A stretch of 64,000 bases of DNA, taken from contig JAHXIO010000006.1 in NCBI GenBank assembly GCA_025655595.1, positions 496,001 through 560,000 of the forward strand, given 5' to 3'. Shown in pieces: positions 54,303 through 63,862 of this stretch. Each line of letters starts with the position of its first letter. The stretch's first letter is position 1. The notes beneath the pieces are model-generated. The model did no database searches. It was not told where the DNA came from and was given only the letters and a program-made list of their open reading frames with translations. Source of the DNA: Candidatus Thiodiazotropha sp. (ex Monitilora ramsayi). GTDB taxonomy: Bacteria; Pseudomonadota; Gammaproteobacteria; Chromatiales; Chromatiaceae. The position numbers and the translations under genes were made by a program.

Positions 54303-57050
54303 ATGAGTAAACAGCAACAGACAGCAATCGAGGCACCTGCGCCGCCGGAAACCTACCACTTGGCTATCGAAGGGATGAGCTGCGGACACTGCGTTGCGAG
54401 CGTCGAAAAGGCTGTCTCCGCACTGCCCGGTGTGGCATCTGTCTCGGTAAGTTTGGAATCCAGCAGAGCGGAGGTGACGGGGGGTCTACCCCATGCCGCC
54501 ATCGAGGCGATCCGGGAGGCAGGGTACCAGGCCAGCCCGATCGCCGAGATACCAGAGAACTGCCCACTTCCGGAACCGGTGGGACTGGAGGAAACAGGCA
54601 GCACCACACAGTCCCTTGATGGGGGATATCTGCTGGCCGTGGACGACATGTCATGCGCCAGTTGTGTTTCTGCAGTGGAGCGTGCCATCCGGTCAGTCGA
54701 CGGTGTCGAGGCGGCGGCGGTCAATCTGGTGGAAAAGCGGGCCCAGGTGGTGGGGGGCGATTCGCAGGCCGTGGTTAATGCGGTGATCGACCAGGGTTAT
54801 GGCGCCCATCTCATTGAGGCACAACAACCTGGCGGTCGTCTGCAGTTGCAAATCGAATATCCCGCCGTTGATGAGCAGGCGACGATACTCCAGCGTGTAC
54901 TGACAGATCTCGATCCCAAGGCTGAGTACAGCCGGGTGGATGAATATTGGGAGGTGGAGACCCGGCTACATCCCGCTGATCTCCTGCTGGGGCTCGAGGC
55001 AGCGGGTTGCCGGGCAAGTCTGGGTGAAGGCTTTTCAGATCCCTATGCGGAGGAGGCCGCAGTGGCTGCGGCGGAGATCAGGCGCTCCTGGCAGCGGGCC
55101 CTCATGGCAGGCCTTATCGGCGCCGGTTTGATGATTATCGAGATGGGTGGGTATGCCCCGGCCCTTTCCGCGCCGGGTGGACAGAGTTTCTGGCTCGCCG
55201 TTGCCATGATCACCCTGGTCGTCATGCGTTTCAGTGGCAGTAACTACTACCGTGGAGCCTGGAAGCAGGCCAGGCACCTGTCGGCCAATATGGACAGCCT
55301 GGTTGCACTGGGTACCGGAGCGGCCTGGCTCTCCTCACTGGCTATCGTGCTGATGCCCGACGGCTCTCTGTTGCGTGGTGAGAAGCTCTATTTCGACGCC
55401 TCCGTGCTGATCCTGGCCTTTCTTCAGTTCGGTCATGTGCTGGAGACCCGGGCCAAGCGAACCACCAGCGAGGCGGTGGGCAGCCTGGTCGGGTTGGCAC
55501 CGAAAATCGCTCGAGTTGTGCGACAGGGCAAAGAGGTGGAGGTACCTGTTTCCCTGCTGCGGATTGGCGATCATATCAGGGTGCGTCCCGGTGAACGGAT
55601 CGCCATCGATGGGGAGGTGGTCGAGGGCAGGGCGAGTATTGATGAGTCGATGTTGACAGGCGAATCGATGCCCGCGGAGAAGCGCTCCGGTGATCCCGTG
55701 ACCGGCGGCACGATTAATCGCAGCGGTACATTGCTCTTTCAGGTTACCCGCCTGGGTGAGGAGACCACACTCGCCCATATCATCGACATGGTGCGACAGG
55801 CGCAGATGAGCAAGCCTCCCATCGGTCGTCTGGTGGATAAAATCTCCTCGGTTTTCGTGCCCATCGTCATCCTGATCTCGCTGCTGACTTTCGGCATCTG
55901 GCATCTGATCGGTCCCGAACCCCAGATGTCCTTTGCCCTGACCGCTGCAATCGCAGTGCTGGTGATCGCCTGTCCCTGCGCGCTGGGTCTCGCCACACCG
56001 ATCGCCATCATGGTCGGTACAAGCCGAGCCGCCCAGCTCAATGTGCTCATTCGTAACAGTGAGGGGCTGCAGAGTGCCAGCCGCCTGACCCATCTGGTGG
56101 TCGATAAGACCGGGACCCTGACCCTGGGACGGCCCAAGGTGACGGCGATTCATCCGGTCGACGGAGCGGATGAGAGGTCACTAGTTCATTTCGCTGCAAG
56201 TGTAGAGTCTGTCTCAGCTCATCCGTTAGCCGAGGCGATTCTCGATCGGGCGAGTGGGATGGATCTTGAGCCCATTGGCGTTACCGATTTTCAATCTCAC
56301 GACGGGCAGGGGGTCGAAGGAACGGTCGACGGCCGTCAGGTACAGCTGGGAGGAAGACAATATCTGAAAACCCTGGGGATCGAGCCTCCAAGCCCGCTGG
56401 TTCGGCAGGCGGAGGCAGCAGCGGCCGAAGCCGGCACACCGGTCTGGCTGATACTGGATGGTGAGGTTAAGGGGTTGTTCGTTCTTAAGGACCCCCTCCG
56501 TACCGATAGCCGACAGGCCGTCTCAGCCTTGAGTGAGCAAGGGGTGAAGGTGGTCATGTGTACCGGCGACAACCGGGCGACGGGTGCGGCGGTGGCCAGG
56601 CAACTGGGGATCGAGGAGGTTTACAGCGAACTGCTGCCCTGGGAGAAGCTTGAGATCGTGAAGACACTGCAACGTCAGGGTCATCGGGTCGGCATGGTGG
56701 GGGATGGGGTCAATGATGCTCCGGCGCTAGCCCAGGCCGATACCGGATTTGCCATCGGCAGCGGCGCCGATGTGGCGATACACAATGCCGATATCACTCT
56801 GGCGGGCGATTCTCTGAGCCATGTAGGAACGGCCATCGCCCTCTCCAGCGCCACACTGAGAAATATCAAGCAGAACCTTTTCGGCGCTTTTATCTATAAT
56901 GTGATAGGCATTCCGCTGGCGGCGGGTGTGCTCTATCCCCTGACAGGCTGGCTGCTGCCGCCCATGTTCGCCAGCGCGGCCATGGCGATGTCATCGGTCA
57001 CCGTCGTCACAAATGCGAACCGGCTGCGTTTCTTCAAACCGTTACAATAG
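54303..57050 (+). CDS. copA: Copper-exporting P1B-type ATPase CopA
   Basis: The 915-residue pump has two N-terminal HMA domains with GMSCGHC (Cys27, Cys30) and DMSCASC (Cys118, Cys121). A third HMA-like segment without CxxC (residues about 170-245) follows. Eight membrane segments include the metal-transfer CPC in VIACPCALGLATP. The P-domain has the phosphoaspartate D601 in VVDKTGTLTLG, SAHPLAEAI is the ATP site, and MVGDGVNDAPAL closes the hinge. It moves Cu(I) out of the cytoplasm. The CopZ-like gene follows after nine bases. Confidence 0.95.
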   Translation: MSKQQQTAIEAPAPPETYHLAIEGMSCGHCVASVEKAVSALPGVASVSVSLESSRAEVTGGLPHAAIEAIREAGYQASPIAEIPENCPLPEPVGLEETGSTTQSLDGGYLLAVDDMSCASCVSAVERAIRSVDGVEAAAVNLVEKRAQVVGGDSQAVVNAVIDQGYGAHLIEAQQPGGRLQLQIEYPAVDEQATILQRVLTDLDPKAEYSRVDEYWEVETRLHPADLLLGLEAAGCRASLGEGFSDPYAEEAAVAAAEIRRSWQRALMAGLIGAGLMIIEMGGYAPALSAPGGQSFWLAVAMITLVVMRFSGSNYYRGAWKQARHLSANMDSLVALGTGAAWLSSLAIVLMPDGSLLRGEKLYFDASVLILAFLQFGHVLETRAKRTTSEAVGSLVGLAPKIARVVRQGKEVEVPVSLLRIGDHIRVRPGERIAIDGEVVEGRASIDESMLTGESMPAEKRSGDPVTGGTINRSGTLLFQVTRLGEETTLAHIIDMVRQAQMSKPPIGRLVDKISSVFVPIVILISLLTFGIWHLIGPEPQMSFALTAAIAVLVIACPCALGLATPIAIMVGTSRAAQLNVLIRNSEGLQSASRLTHLVVDKTGTLTLGRPKVTAIHPVDGADERSLVHFAASVESVSAHPLAEAILDRASGMDLEPIGVTDFQSHDGQGVEGTVDGRQVQLGGRQYLKTLGIEPPSPLVRQAEAAAAEAGTPVWLILDGEVKGLFVLKDPLRTDSRQAVSALSEQGVKVVMCTGDNRATGAAVARQLGIEEVYSELLPWEKLEIVKTLQRQGHRVGMVGDGVNDAPALAQADTGFAIGSGADVAIHNADITLAGDSLSHVGTAIALSSATLRNIKQNLFGAFIYNVIGIPLAAGVLYPLTGWLLPPMFASAAMAMSSVTVVTNANRLRFFKPLQ

Positions 57051-57059
57051 GAGGAGATC

Positions 57060-57254
57060 TTGACTACCACCCTCAAAGTTACCGGCATGACCTGCCCTCA
57101 CTGTGTCATGAACGTCAAAAAGGCACTGGAAGCGGTGCAGGATGTAGAGAATGCCGAAGTCTCGCTGGACAACGGAGAGGCCGTCGTGACCGGCCAGGCA
57201 GGCAGAGTTGTTCTGATAGAGGCGGTCAAGACAGCGGGTTACGAGGCGGAGTAG
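57060..57254 (+). CDS. CopZ-like HMA metallochaperone
   Basis: The 64-residue single HMA-domain protein starts with TTG after an AGGAGATC site. It has the metal motif GMTCPHC followed by a beta-alpha-beta-beta-alpha-beta pattern. It would carry Cu(I) to the CopA metal-binding domains or to a regulator. It lies nine bases after copA and is probably co-translated. A weak hairpin without T-run at 57273-57291 follows. Confidence 0.9.
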   Translation: MTTTLKVTGMTCPHCVMNVKKALEAVQDVENAEVSLDNGEAVVTGQAGRVVLIEAVKTAGYEAE

Positions 57255-57301
57255 TCATCTAACCGGATTCGGCGGAGATTCGTTTTCTCCGTTGATGCCA
57301 A

Positions 57302-57625
57302 ATGAGCCGACCGATGCAGATTTCCAAAACACATTCACTGCCCATACTCCCGGTTGTACCGGAGCCATCCCGTGGGCGCACGCATGCTGAACCCCATGCC
57401 CTGACGACATTGCCGCAGTCGGCTCAGGAGAGCAGGCCCAGCCGGACGGTGGATGAGATCAGGCAGGCGGAGCGGTTGCTGGATCGTCAACGCTCACGCA
57501 ACGCTTTCGGAGCGCTGGCGGAAGAATCCAACCACGAGCGAGCCATTACAGCCTATCAGTCACTGCAACAGAACGATGAGCGGGACTACGTCAGTGAAGT
57601 CCTGGGGATTGACGTCTACGCCTGA
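57302..57625 (+). CDS. Conserved small protein of unknown function
   Basis: The 107-residue product is rich in Pro, Arg and Gln, has no signal or membrane segment, and contains a helical C-terminal half (TVDEIRQAERLLDRQRSRNAF; HERAITAYQSLQQNDERDYVSEVLGIDVYA). The last segment resembles a motif in small gammaproteobacterial proteins often mis-annotated. The ATG at 57302 is weakly supported; 57314 is another possible start. It lies 47 bases after the CopZ gene on the same strand, but a functional link is unlikely from sequence alone. Confidence 0.55.
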   Translation: MSRPMQISKTHSLPILPVVPEPSRGRTHAEPHALTTLPQSAQESRPSRTVDEIRQAERLLDRQRSRNAFGALAEESNHERAITAYQSLQQNDERDYVSEVLGIDVYA

Positions 57626-57679
57626 CTGAAAGCCGAAAAAGATATGTATGCGCCGGGCATGACGCCCAGCGAGGTTCTG

Positions 57680-58459
57680 TCAGGATGATACCGCCTGGAT
57701 GGCATCCCGGATTTGAGTATGCGCAACGATGCTGCCGTCCTGGCGCAGTGAGTGTTCGATGATGTTCTCGCCGCGCATTGCCCGGGGTGAAATCCCCGCT
57801 TCCTTCAGTGCTCCATAGCTTTCGAAGAAACGCTTCCAAGTGATCTTGCGGACCTTGAATTTCGCCCTGACCTGAGGGTTATTGGTCTCGAGGAAAAGGC
57901 GATCGATCTGTTTCCACTCCCGGTGACGTTCCGGGTTCTTCATACCCAGGTTATCCAGTCTGGCCTGCGCTTCCACATGGGTGAGACCGCTGATCAGCCG
58001 GCCCTGCATGAACAGCAGTCCCTGGCGTACCGTGGTGGTGGGCGGGCGGTTGTTCCACTCTTCAACCTTCTCGGGATCGTTGAAGAGCTCCTGAATCAGG
58101 TAGTGGGCCATGGTCTGGTTCATTTTGTAGGAGTAGGGGATGTTGAAGTGCTTGAGAATATCCACCTGGCGTCCATCGGGGGGCGAGAAGAGACCCAGTA
58201 CGTTTAATGCCTGGCCCTTTGTCAGCTTCCTTTGCAGGTAGATCCCGCGCTCGTCGAGCTCACGCATGAGTGTCTCTGTGGCGGGTTCGTTTTGCCAGGC
58301 TTTCTCCGAGCCTGTCGGGAGGTTGATCGCCTGCTCGATCTGTTCCTGGAAATCGTTCACGTTGATCTTTTCACTCGATGTCGAGTTGATCTGATTACTT
58401 TTGCGAATCAGCAGAAGAGCAACCATCACGAGGGCGATGACAAACAAAAAGATCTCCAT
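57680..58459 (-). CDS. Membrane-anchored conserved hypothetical protein
   Basis: The 259-residue protein begins with one hydrophobic helix (EIFLFVIALVMVALLLIR), followed by a basic residue pair and a soluble part of about 235 residues. This part is helix-rich and has many charged residues (NDPEKVEEWNNRPP; KITWKRFFESYGALKEAGI). No cysteines or metal motifs are seen. I do not recognise the family. It is convergent with the small protein gene at 57302 and is not linked to an operon. Confidence 0.6.
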   Translation of the reverse strand: MEIFLFVIALVMVALLLIRKSNQINSTSSEKINVNDFQEQIEQAINLPTGSEKAWQNEPATETLMRELDERGIYLQRKLTKGQALNVLGLFSPPDGRQVDILKHFNIPYSYKMNQTMAHYLIQELFNDPEKVEEWNNRPPTTTVRQGLLFMQGRLISGLTHVEAQARLDNLGMKNPERHREWKQIDRLFLETNNPQVRAKFKVRKITWKRFFESYGALKEAGISPRAMRGENIIEHSLRQDGSIVAHTQIRDAIQAVSS

Positions 58460-58672
58460 GGGACACTCCCTATCTATTATTGTTGAAGCCTGAGTATGGC
58501 AGCCGGTTACACCCCGGATTGGGAACTGCTACTCAAATTGTGGTTATTCGGAAGTTTCCGGAACTAAAGGACTTTTGGGTCGTTTTGCTTTCCGTTCTTA
58601 GACCTTAATGGCAATGCAATGGATTTCATCGACCAGAAGCAGATCTACGGCGGAGGGGATCGGGTGGGAATC

Positions 58673-58694
58673 GTGCCCGGTTTATACCGGGCAC
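58673..58694 (-). terminator. Stem-loop just after lysA
   Basis: GTGCCCGGT and ACCGGGCAC are perfect inverse copies around TTAT, beginning eight bases after the lysA stop at 58702 on the minus strand. No T-run follows, so it may need Rho or may protect the transcript end. Confidence 0.5.
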
Positions 58695-58701
58695 TTGGGG
58701 A

Positions 58702-59961
58702 TCAACCTGCAGGTTTGAAAATATTCTGCTCAAAGGTGAGTGTGGCGAAGAGGTCGTTGAGCGACTCCTCCCTGCGAATCATCTCCACACTGCCGTCTTC
58801 ACGCAGCAACAGCTCTTTGGGCCTGGGTTTGCCGTTGTAGTTGAAACCCATGGAGTGGCCGTGTGCCCCGGTATCGTGGATGTAGAGGAGGTCGCCATCT
58901 TCGACTTGAGGCAGTGCACGCTGGATTGCGAACTTGTCGTTGTTCTCACAGAGAGAACCGACCACGTCCACCGTTTCATCCTCACCGGTTTTGCCCAGCA
59001 CGGAGATGTGATGATAGGCACCATACATGCCGGGACGCATCAGGGAAGACATGCAGGAGTCCACGCCCACATAGGTACGGTAGATCTCTTTGCGGTTGAT
59101 GGCGGAAGTGACCAACACGCCATGGGGTCCGGTCATATAGCGCCCGCTCTCCACATAGAGTTTGGGCATATAGCCGTGTTGTGTCTTGAACAGCTGGAAC
59201 AGCTTGCCGATCTCCCGGCCCATGCTGACGATATCGAGCGGTTTCTCTCCGAGGCGATAAGGGATACCCAGGCCGCCACCGATATTGATGAAGTCGAAGG
59301 CGATGTCGAGCTCGGCAGAGATCCACTCAACACGCTCCAGCAGCATACGCGCGGTCTCCACCATGTAGGCATGGTTCAGTTCGTTGGAGGCGAGCATGGT
59401 ATGCAGCCCGAAGCGTTTGGCACCTCTTGCCTTGGCTTGTCGATAGGCATCCAGCAACTGATCGTGAGAGACGCCATACTTGGACTCCACCGGATTGCCG
59501 ATGATGCTGTTGCCGGTGCGACGCTCTCCCGGGTTATAGCGGAAGCAGATTAGCTCCGGCATCTCTGGGACTTTGTCGATCAGTGAGATGTCATCCAGGT
59601 TGAGTACACAACCTCCATCCGCTGCGGCGGTGGCGAACTCCTTTGGACTGGTGTTGTTCGAGGTGAACATGATCTCTTCACCGCGGGCGCCGATCTGGCG
59701 GCTGAGGGCCAGCTCCGCAACGGAACTGCAGTCGAAGCCGAAGCCCATGGATTGCATGAGTTTCATCACCGCGGGATTGGGCAGGGCCTTGACGGCAAAG
59801 TACTCACGAAAAAACTCGACACCCTCGAAGGCTTCGATCAGGGTATTTCCCGTCTCTCTGATGCCCTTTTCATCGTAGAGGTGAAAAGGGGTTCCGTAGT
59901 GCTCGACGATCTCTTTGAGTGACTGTTCGAGCCGAATTGAATAATCGTTGGATACAGGCAC
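58702..59961 (-). CDS. lysA: Diaminopimelate decarboxylase-family PLP enzyme
   Basis: The GTG at 59961 overlaps the dapL stop (TAGTG) and gives 419 residues; an upstream ATG would add 29 without homology. This fold III PLP enzyme has the cofactor lysine in YFAVKALPNPAVM and the glycine loop NIGGGLGIPYR. The normal EPGR motif is ESGR (LYVESGRYMTGPHG), and the partner cysteine motif is SLCENNDKF. These differ slightly from E. coli LysA, so substrate specificity should not be taken as certain. Next to dapL, the last step of lysine synthesis, meso-diaminopimelate decarboxylation, is the best call. Confidence 0.8.
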   Translation of the reverse strand: MPVSNDYSIRLEQSLKEIVEHYGTPFHLYDEKGIRETGNTLIEAFEGVEFFREYFAVKALPNPAVMKLMQSMGFGFDCSSVAELALSRQIGARGEEIMFTSNNTSPKEFATAAADGGCVLNLDDISLIDKVPEMPELICFRYNPGERRTGNSIIGNPVESKYGVSHDQLLDAYRQAKARGAKRFGLHTMLASNELNHAYMVETARMLLERVEWISAELDIAFDFINIGGGLGIPYRLGEKPLDIVSMGREIGKLFQLFKTQHGYMPKLYVESGRYMTGPHGVLVTSAINRKEIYRTYVGVDSCMSSLMRPGMYGAYHHISVLGKTGEDETVDVVGSLCENNDKFAIQRALPQVEDGDLLYIHDTGAHGHSMGFNYNGKPRPKELLLREDGSVEMIRREESLNDLFATLTFEQNIFKPAG

Positions 59962-61181
59962 TAGAGCGCCTCGCTGATTCTGTTCATGGCTTCCTGTACG
60001 TTTTCGAAACTGTTGAAAGCGCTGATCCTGACATAGCCCTCTCCGCACTTGCCGAATCCCGCGCCGGGTGTGCAGACCACACCGGCCTTATTCAGCAGGG
60101 TGTCGAAGAAGGCCCATGAATCTCCCTTGGCATCAATCCAGATGTAGGGTGAATTCTCACCGCCAATGCAATCGTAACCGAGAGATTCCATATGCTCACG
60201 GATATACTTTGCATTGTTCATGTAGTAGGCGATCAAATCGTTGATCTGCGCCTGACCCGTCTCGCTGTATACTGCTTCCGCCGCCCGCTGCACGGGGTAG
60301 GAGACGCTGTTGAATTTTGTCGTGTGGCGGCGATTCCAAAGGCCGTGAATGGAAACGGGCTCGCCATCAGCGGTATAGGCAGTGCATGCTTTGGGCACCA
60401 CGGTATAGGCACAACGGGTACCGGTGAAACCGGCGTTCTTGGAGAAGCTGCGGAACTCTACCGCTACCTCTTTGGCGCCGTCGATTTCGTAGATGGAGCG
60501 TGGCAGGTCATCGTCCTGTACAAAGGCCTCGTAGGCGGCATCAAAAAGTATCAGCGCCTTGTTGGCTTTGGCGTAGTCGACCCAGGCTTTCAGCTGCTCC
60601 CTTGTGGCTGTGGCGCCGGTGGGGTTGTTGGGAAAGCAGAGATAGATCAGATCCACCGGCTCGCCAGGCAGGCCGGGGATAAACCCGTTCGCCTTGTTGC
60701 CTTCAAGATAGACCAGGCCGCTGTAGCGTCCCTCATCCGCCGCGCCAGTGCGGCCCGCCATCACATTAGTGTCCACATAGACAGGATAGACCGGATCGGG
60801 AATGGCGACCCGGATGTCGCTGGCGAAGATCTCCTGAAAGTTGCCCGAGTCGCATTTTGCCCCGTCACTGACAAACACCTCTTCCGCTTCAATGTCGCAA
60901 CCTCGGGTCTGGAAATCTCCCTTGGCGATCGCTTCACGCAGGAAGTCGTACCCCTGCTCAGGGCCGTAACCGTGAAAGGTGCTGTCGCTGGCCATCTCGT
61001 CCACCGCGCGATGGAAGGCCTCGATGCAGGCATCGGGCAGGGCGCGGGTCACATCGCCGATACCCAGCTTGATGATTTGCTTGTCGGGATTCGCGGCCTG
61101 AAATTGCGATACCCGCTTGGCGATATCGGAGAACAGGTAGGAGGCCTGGAGTTTGTTGTAGTTCTCGTTAATCTTGATCAT
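59961..61181 (-). CDS. dapL: LL-diaminopimelate aminotransferase DapL
   Basis: The 406-residue class I aminotransferase has the sequence [20 protein letters not shown] at the N-terminus, which is typical of Dap[13 protein letters not shown] and the PLP lysine in [12 protein letters not shown] are also present. It converts tetrahydrodipicolinate directly to LL-diaminopimelate, bypassing the acylated DapD/DapC/DapE intermediates. This variant is less common in Gammaproteobacteria. It shares one base with the lysA start and is the first gene of the operon. Confidence 0.93.
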   Translation of the reverse strand: MIKINENYNKLQASYLFSDIAKRVSQFQAANPDKQIIKLGIGDVTRALPDACIEAFHRAVDEMASDSTFHGYGPEQGYDFLREAIAKGDFQTRGCDIEAEEVFVSDGAKCDSGNFQEIFASDIRVAIPDPVYPVYVDTNVMAGRTGAADEGRYSGLVYLEGNKANGFIPGLPGEPVDLIYLCFPNNPTGATATREQLKAWVDYAKANKALILFDAAYEAFVQDDDLPRSIYEIDGAKEVAVEFRSFSKNAGFTGTRCAYTVVPKACTAYTADGEPVSIHGLWNRRHTTKFNSVSYPVQRAAEAVYSETGQAQINDLIAYYMNNAKYIREHMESLGYDCIGGENSPYIWIDAKGDSWAFFDTLLNKAGVVCTPGAGFGKCGEGYVRISAFNSFENVQEAMNRISEAL

Positions 61182-61246
61182 GCTACACCTCAGGAAATCG
61201 GAAAGCGAGCCATTATACAGGGAATGGACGGTAGGAGGAGGGGGCG

Positions 61247-61594
61247 CTATCGGCGAAATATCTCTTCGTAGTTCTCGGCTTTGAAACCCACGTGGAGCTG
61301 TTTTTCCAGCTCCAGCACCGGTCGCTTGATGATCGACGGGGTGTCCAACATGACCTGAATCGCACTTGCTTCGTCAATTCCGGTCTTTACCGATTCGTCG
61401 AGCTTGCGCCACATCATGCCTCGTCGATTGAGTAATGTCTCCCAACCGACCTTTTTCACCCATAGACGCAGCCGGTTTTCGTCAATGCCCGTTTTCTTGT
61501 AGTTGTGAAATTCATATTCGATATCATGCTCGGCCAGCCACTGGCGGGCCTTCTTCATGGTGTCGCAGTTGGGTATGCCGTAGAGTCTGATCAT
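61247..61594 (-). CDS. ArsC/Spx-family reductase (YffB-like)
   Basis: The ATG at 61594 gives [20 protein letters not shown], the usual start; the frame is open further upstream without homology. The 115-residue thioredoxin-fold product has the single conserved Cys in [10 protein letters not shown] and an Arg-Pro near KRPVLE. Such YffB proteins are often near dap genes and are not proven arsenate reductases. The stop is 65 bases upstream of the dapL start on the same strand. Glutathione-dependent thiol chemistry is a family-based guess. Confidence 0.85.
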   Translation of the reverse strand: MIRLYGIPNCDTMKKARQWLAEHDIEYEFHNYKKTGIDENRLRLWVKKVGWETLLNRRGMMWRKLDESVKTGIDEASAIQVMLDTPSIIKRPVLELEKQLHVGFKAENYEEIFRR

Positions 61595-61734
61595 ATGACT
61601 GATACCTGAGGCTACTGTTGTTTCAAAGGGGCCATGCTCGTCAGCGGCGGAGATTTCCCGATAAGTGGTCTCCCACACACGCTGTCGGCCCGCTAGTATA
61701 AGGGATGTCTCTGCCAAGAACCTATGGCGTGAGT

Positions 61735-62088
61735 ATGGATATGAGCGAAAAAAAGTCAGACGGTAGCGTCTGCCCAATACCCCAACCAGCAGACCTAAGC
61801 AAGGTTGATCAGGTTATGCTTGATCCTCAGCCAGCTTTGGCCGATTACCTGATGGCCATGGCATTGGCGAATCATGAAGCGGATCAACGTCTGGGAGAAC
61901 ATATGCTGCTCTCCTGGTATGATCGTGATCGGGATTTCGAGTCACCACAGCACGCCAGCGAATGTCACCAGGATAGCGCCGTACCCGGCTATGTGGATTA
62001 CGGTATACACCACGGAGCCAGGCTGATGGTCGACATTCATCAGGGCAGATTTGTCTTTTTCTATCTGCCTGTCGGAGATCTTGAATAG
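61735..62088 (+). CDS. AF1514-like conserved small protein
   Basis: The ATG at 61735 is chosen, giving 117 residues; an earlier start at 61705 overlaps the promoter region of the divergent ArsC-like gene. The product (LADYLMAMALANHEADQRLG; VPGYVDYGIHHGARLMVDIH) is soluble and His-rich, with one Cys in the HASECHQDS segment. The core recalls AF1514 of Archaeoglobus, a family also seen in sulfur-metabolising bacteria. The function is unknown. The next small gene follows at 50 bases. Confidence 0.65.
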   Translation: MDMSEKKSDGSVCPIPQPADLSKVDQVMLDPQPALADYLMAMALANHEADQRLGEHMLLSWYDRDRDFESPQHASECHQDSAVPGYVDYGIHHGARLMVDIHQGRFVFFYLPVGDLE

Positions 62089-62138
62089 TCGCGCGATGGA
62101 TATTCAGCGTCGAATCAGGAAATTTATGGACAGACTGT

Positions 62139-62381
62139 ATGGATAAGCATCGAGACACGCAAGGGTCCGCCATGGATCCCATCAATGAGAGCGGCTGGGA
62201 GATTAATGCCGATAAATGTCTGATTATCCATCAGAGCGGATTCCGGGCTGAGTTCCGGGATACAGCGATCTACAGTATTCTGAATTTTCCTTATGAGGCC
62301 ACGATCCACGATATCAGGAATTGGGTGAGGCAGGCGGAGCACCTGCTGATGCGACTGGGACATGGAGAGTCGGAATCCTGA
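62139..62381 (+). CDS. Small conserved hypothetical protein
   Basis: The product has 80 residues from the ATG at 62139, or 69 if the later ATG at 62172 (MDPINESGWEINADKC) is used. It has no signal peptide or membrane helix and one cysteine (NADKCLII). The pattern of hydrophobic and charged residues (YEATIHDIRNWVRQAEHLLM) is coding-like. I do not recognise a family. It may be co-transcribed with the AF1514-like gene and converges with the LMF gene after 11 bases. Confidence 0.55.
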   Translation: MDKHRDTQGSAMDPINESGWEINADKCLIIHQSGFRAEFRDTAIYSILNFPYEATIHDIRNWVRQAEHLLMRLGHGESES

Positions 62382-62392
62382 GAGGCAGTATT

Positions 62393-63862
62393 TCAGGGTA
62401 CTCTTGGAGGGACCCGGGGAAATTCGCCCAAATATTCCCTTTGCCACCACGCCCCTGTCTCGACTCGGCTTTCCGGTGATGAAAAACGATAGCGATAGAC
62501 CTGTACCCGCAGATGCCTTGGCGGCTTCTCTTTGAAAGGATTGTCGGCCAGCAGTGCGGTCACCGGCTCTGAGCCCTGGTGCAGTCGCTGCATGAATAGC
62601 CCGAACCAGTGCAACTGTACCCGCTGTTGGGTCGGTACGAACCAGATCATCCAATCGAGGCGCGGCTGGTGTGGGATGATGAATGCAGGTTTGGCGTTCA
62701 GTTCATCGGGTTTGTATCGGAAGCGGTAACTTTTCCACGTCAAGCCGTCATCGGATCCCTGAACGACAAACTCGTGACGATCCCGCTGCATGGTGGGAAA
62801 AATGTGGTAGATATTGCCGATACCGAAACTCCTGACCCTGTCGTAGTAGCCCTGAAGCGGTGTCGCGACAGGTCCCCGCGCAAGATTGGCGTAGAGTCCG
62901 AAAAGACTGGCCGGCACGATAAGCAACGCAGCGATCGAAACCGATACCGTTTTGAGTCTACCCGCCTCTTCTACCTGACCTTTCCTCTCTCTGCTGAATC
63001 TTTTCGGTAGTAGTCGTTGTATCAGACGGTCGTCCAGCAGGAAGAGGCAGAGCAGGATGGTCAGCAGATTAATGAAATTGTGGTTACTCGTGGCCATGAT
63101 CAGCAACTGCATGAGAATGGTGATAGCAGCGGCTGTAAGACGAAACGGTCTCGGCAGAAAGATGAAAAAGGGTACGATCAATTCACTGAAGAACGTGAGG
63201 CCGACGCCACTTTTCAACATCCAATCCGGTAAATGGTGGGCGTACCAGGCGCCGATATGGGGCAGGGGTTGTGTCTCGAAATAGTGATTGAGCGCGGTGA
63301 AACCGGCCCAGGAGGGGTCTCCGCTGACCCATTTGAACAGGCCCGATAGAAAACGCAGTCGGAACAGCAGCCAATCGAATAGAAATATCAACAGCCATGT
63401 CGGTCCGCCAACAAGAAATATGGCCAGAAAGCCTGTCTCCAGAAGCAATGTATCCCATTGGAAATTGGTGAATACCTGACCGGCGTGATACAGCGACAGG
63501 TAGAGGATAAACAGTGCGATCAGCACCGGTCTCTCCCATCTGCCAAATACCAGCAGCAGTGAGAGGCCCGCCCCCAGTAGTGTTGTCAGTTGCAGAGCCA
63601 GATCGCTGCTCCCTGTCCACCAGAAAAGCGAGGGTAGACGCAGCCAGGCTGCGGGTTGTCCCAGTTGCATCTCGGCATATCGCAGTTGGTCAGCCAGTGG
63701 CAATATGCCCTCGGGTCCCGCCAGCCCGGATATCTGCGTAAATAGTGAGAGAAAAGCGAATAGATAGATCAGCCCCAGACAGCGGAGAAATAGCCGGCTC
63801 GTGTGATACAGATGTGGAACTGGGGCAAGCAGTCTAGGCAATAGAAGCTTCATTGGTTTCAC
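62393..63862 (-). CDS. Lipase maturation factor family membrane protein
   Basis: The 489-residue protein has about eight to ten hydrophobic segments in residues 20-290 (LGLIYLFAFLSLFTQISG; LLFGRWERPVLIALFILYLSLYHAGQ) and a soluble C-terminal region of about 200 residues. That region has FPTMQRDRHEFVVQGSDDGLTWKSYRFRYKP and DWMIWFVPTQQRVQLHWFG. These match lipase maturation factor family proteins. In animals LMF1 acts in the ER on lipases; the bacterial role is unknown. No lipase gene is adjacent. Confidence 0.85.
   Translation of the reverse strand: MKPMKLLLPRLLAPVPHLYHTSRLFLRCLGLIYLFAFLSLFTQISGLAGPEGILPLADQLRYAEMQLGQPAAWLRLPSLFWWTGSSDLALQLTTLLGAGLSLLLVFGRWERPVLIALFILYLSLYHAGQVFTNFQWDTLLLETGFLAIFLVGGPTWLLIFLFDWLLFRLRFLSGLFKWVSGDPSWAGFTALNHYFETQPLPHIGAWYAHHLPDWMLKSGVGLTFFSELIVPFFIFLPRPFRLTAAAITILMQLLIMATSNHNFINLLTILLCLFLLDDRLIQRLLPKRFSRERKGQVEEAGRLKTVSVSIAALLIVPASLFGLYANLARGPVATPLQGYYDRVRSFGIGNIYHIFPTMQRDRHEFVVQGSDDGLTWKSYRFRYKPDELNAKPAFIIPHQPRLDWMIWFVPTQQRVQLHWFGLFMQRLHQGSEPVTALLADNPFKEKPPRHLRVQVYRYRFSSPESRVETGAWWQREYLGEFPRVPPRVP

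Noticed and set aside
57273-57291. CGGAGA/TCTCCG hairpin after the CopZ-like gene
   Set aside because: Six pairs with a seven-base loop and no T-run, too weak for a terminator call.
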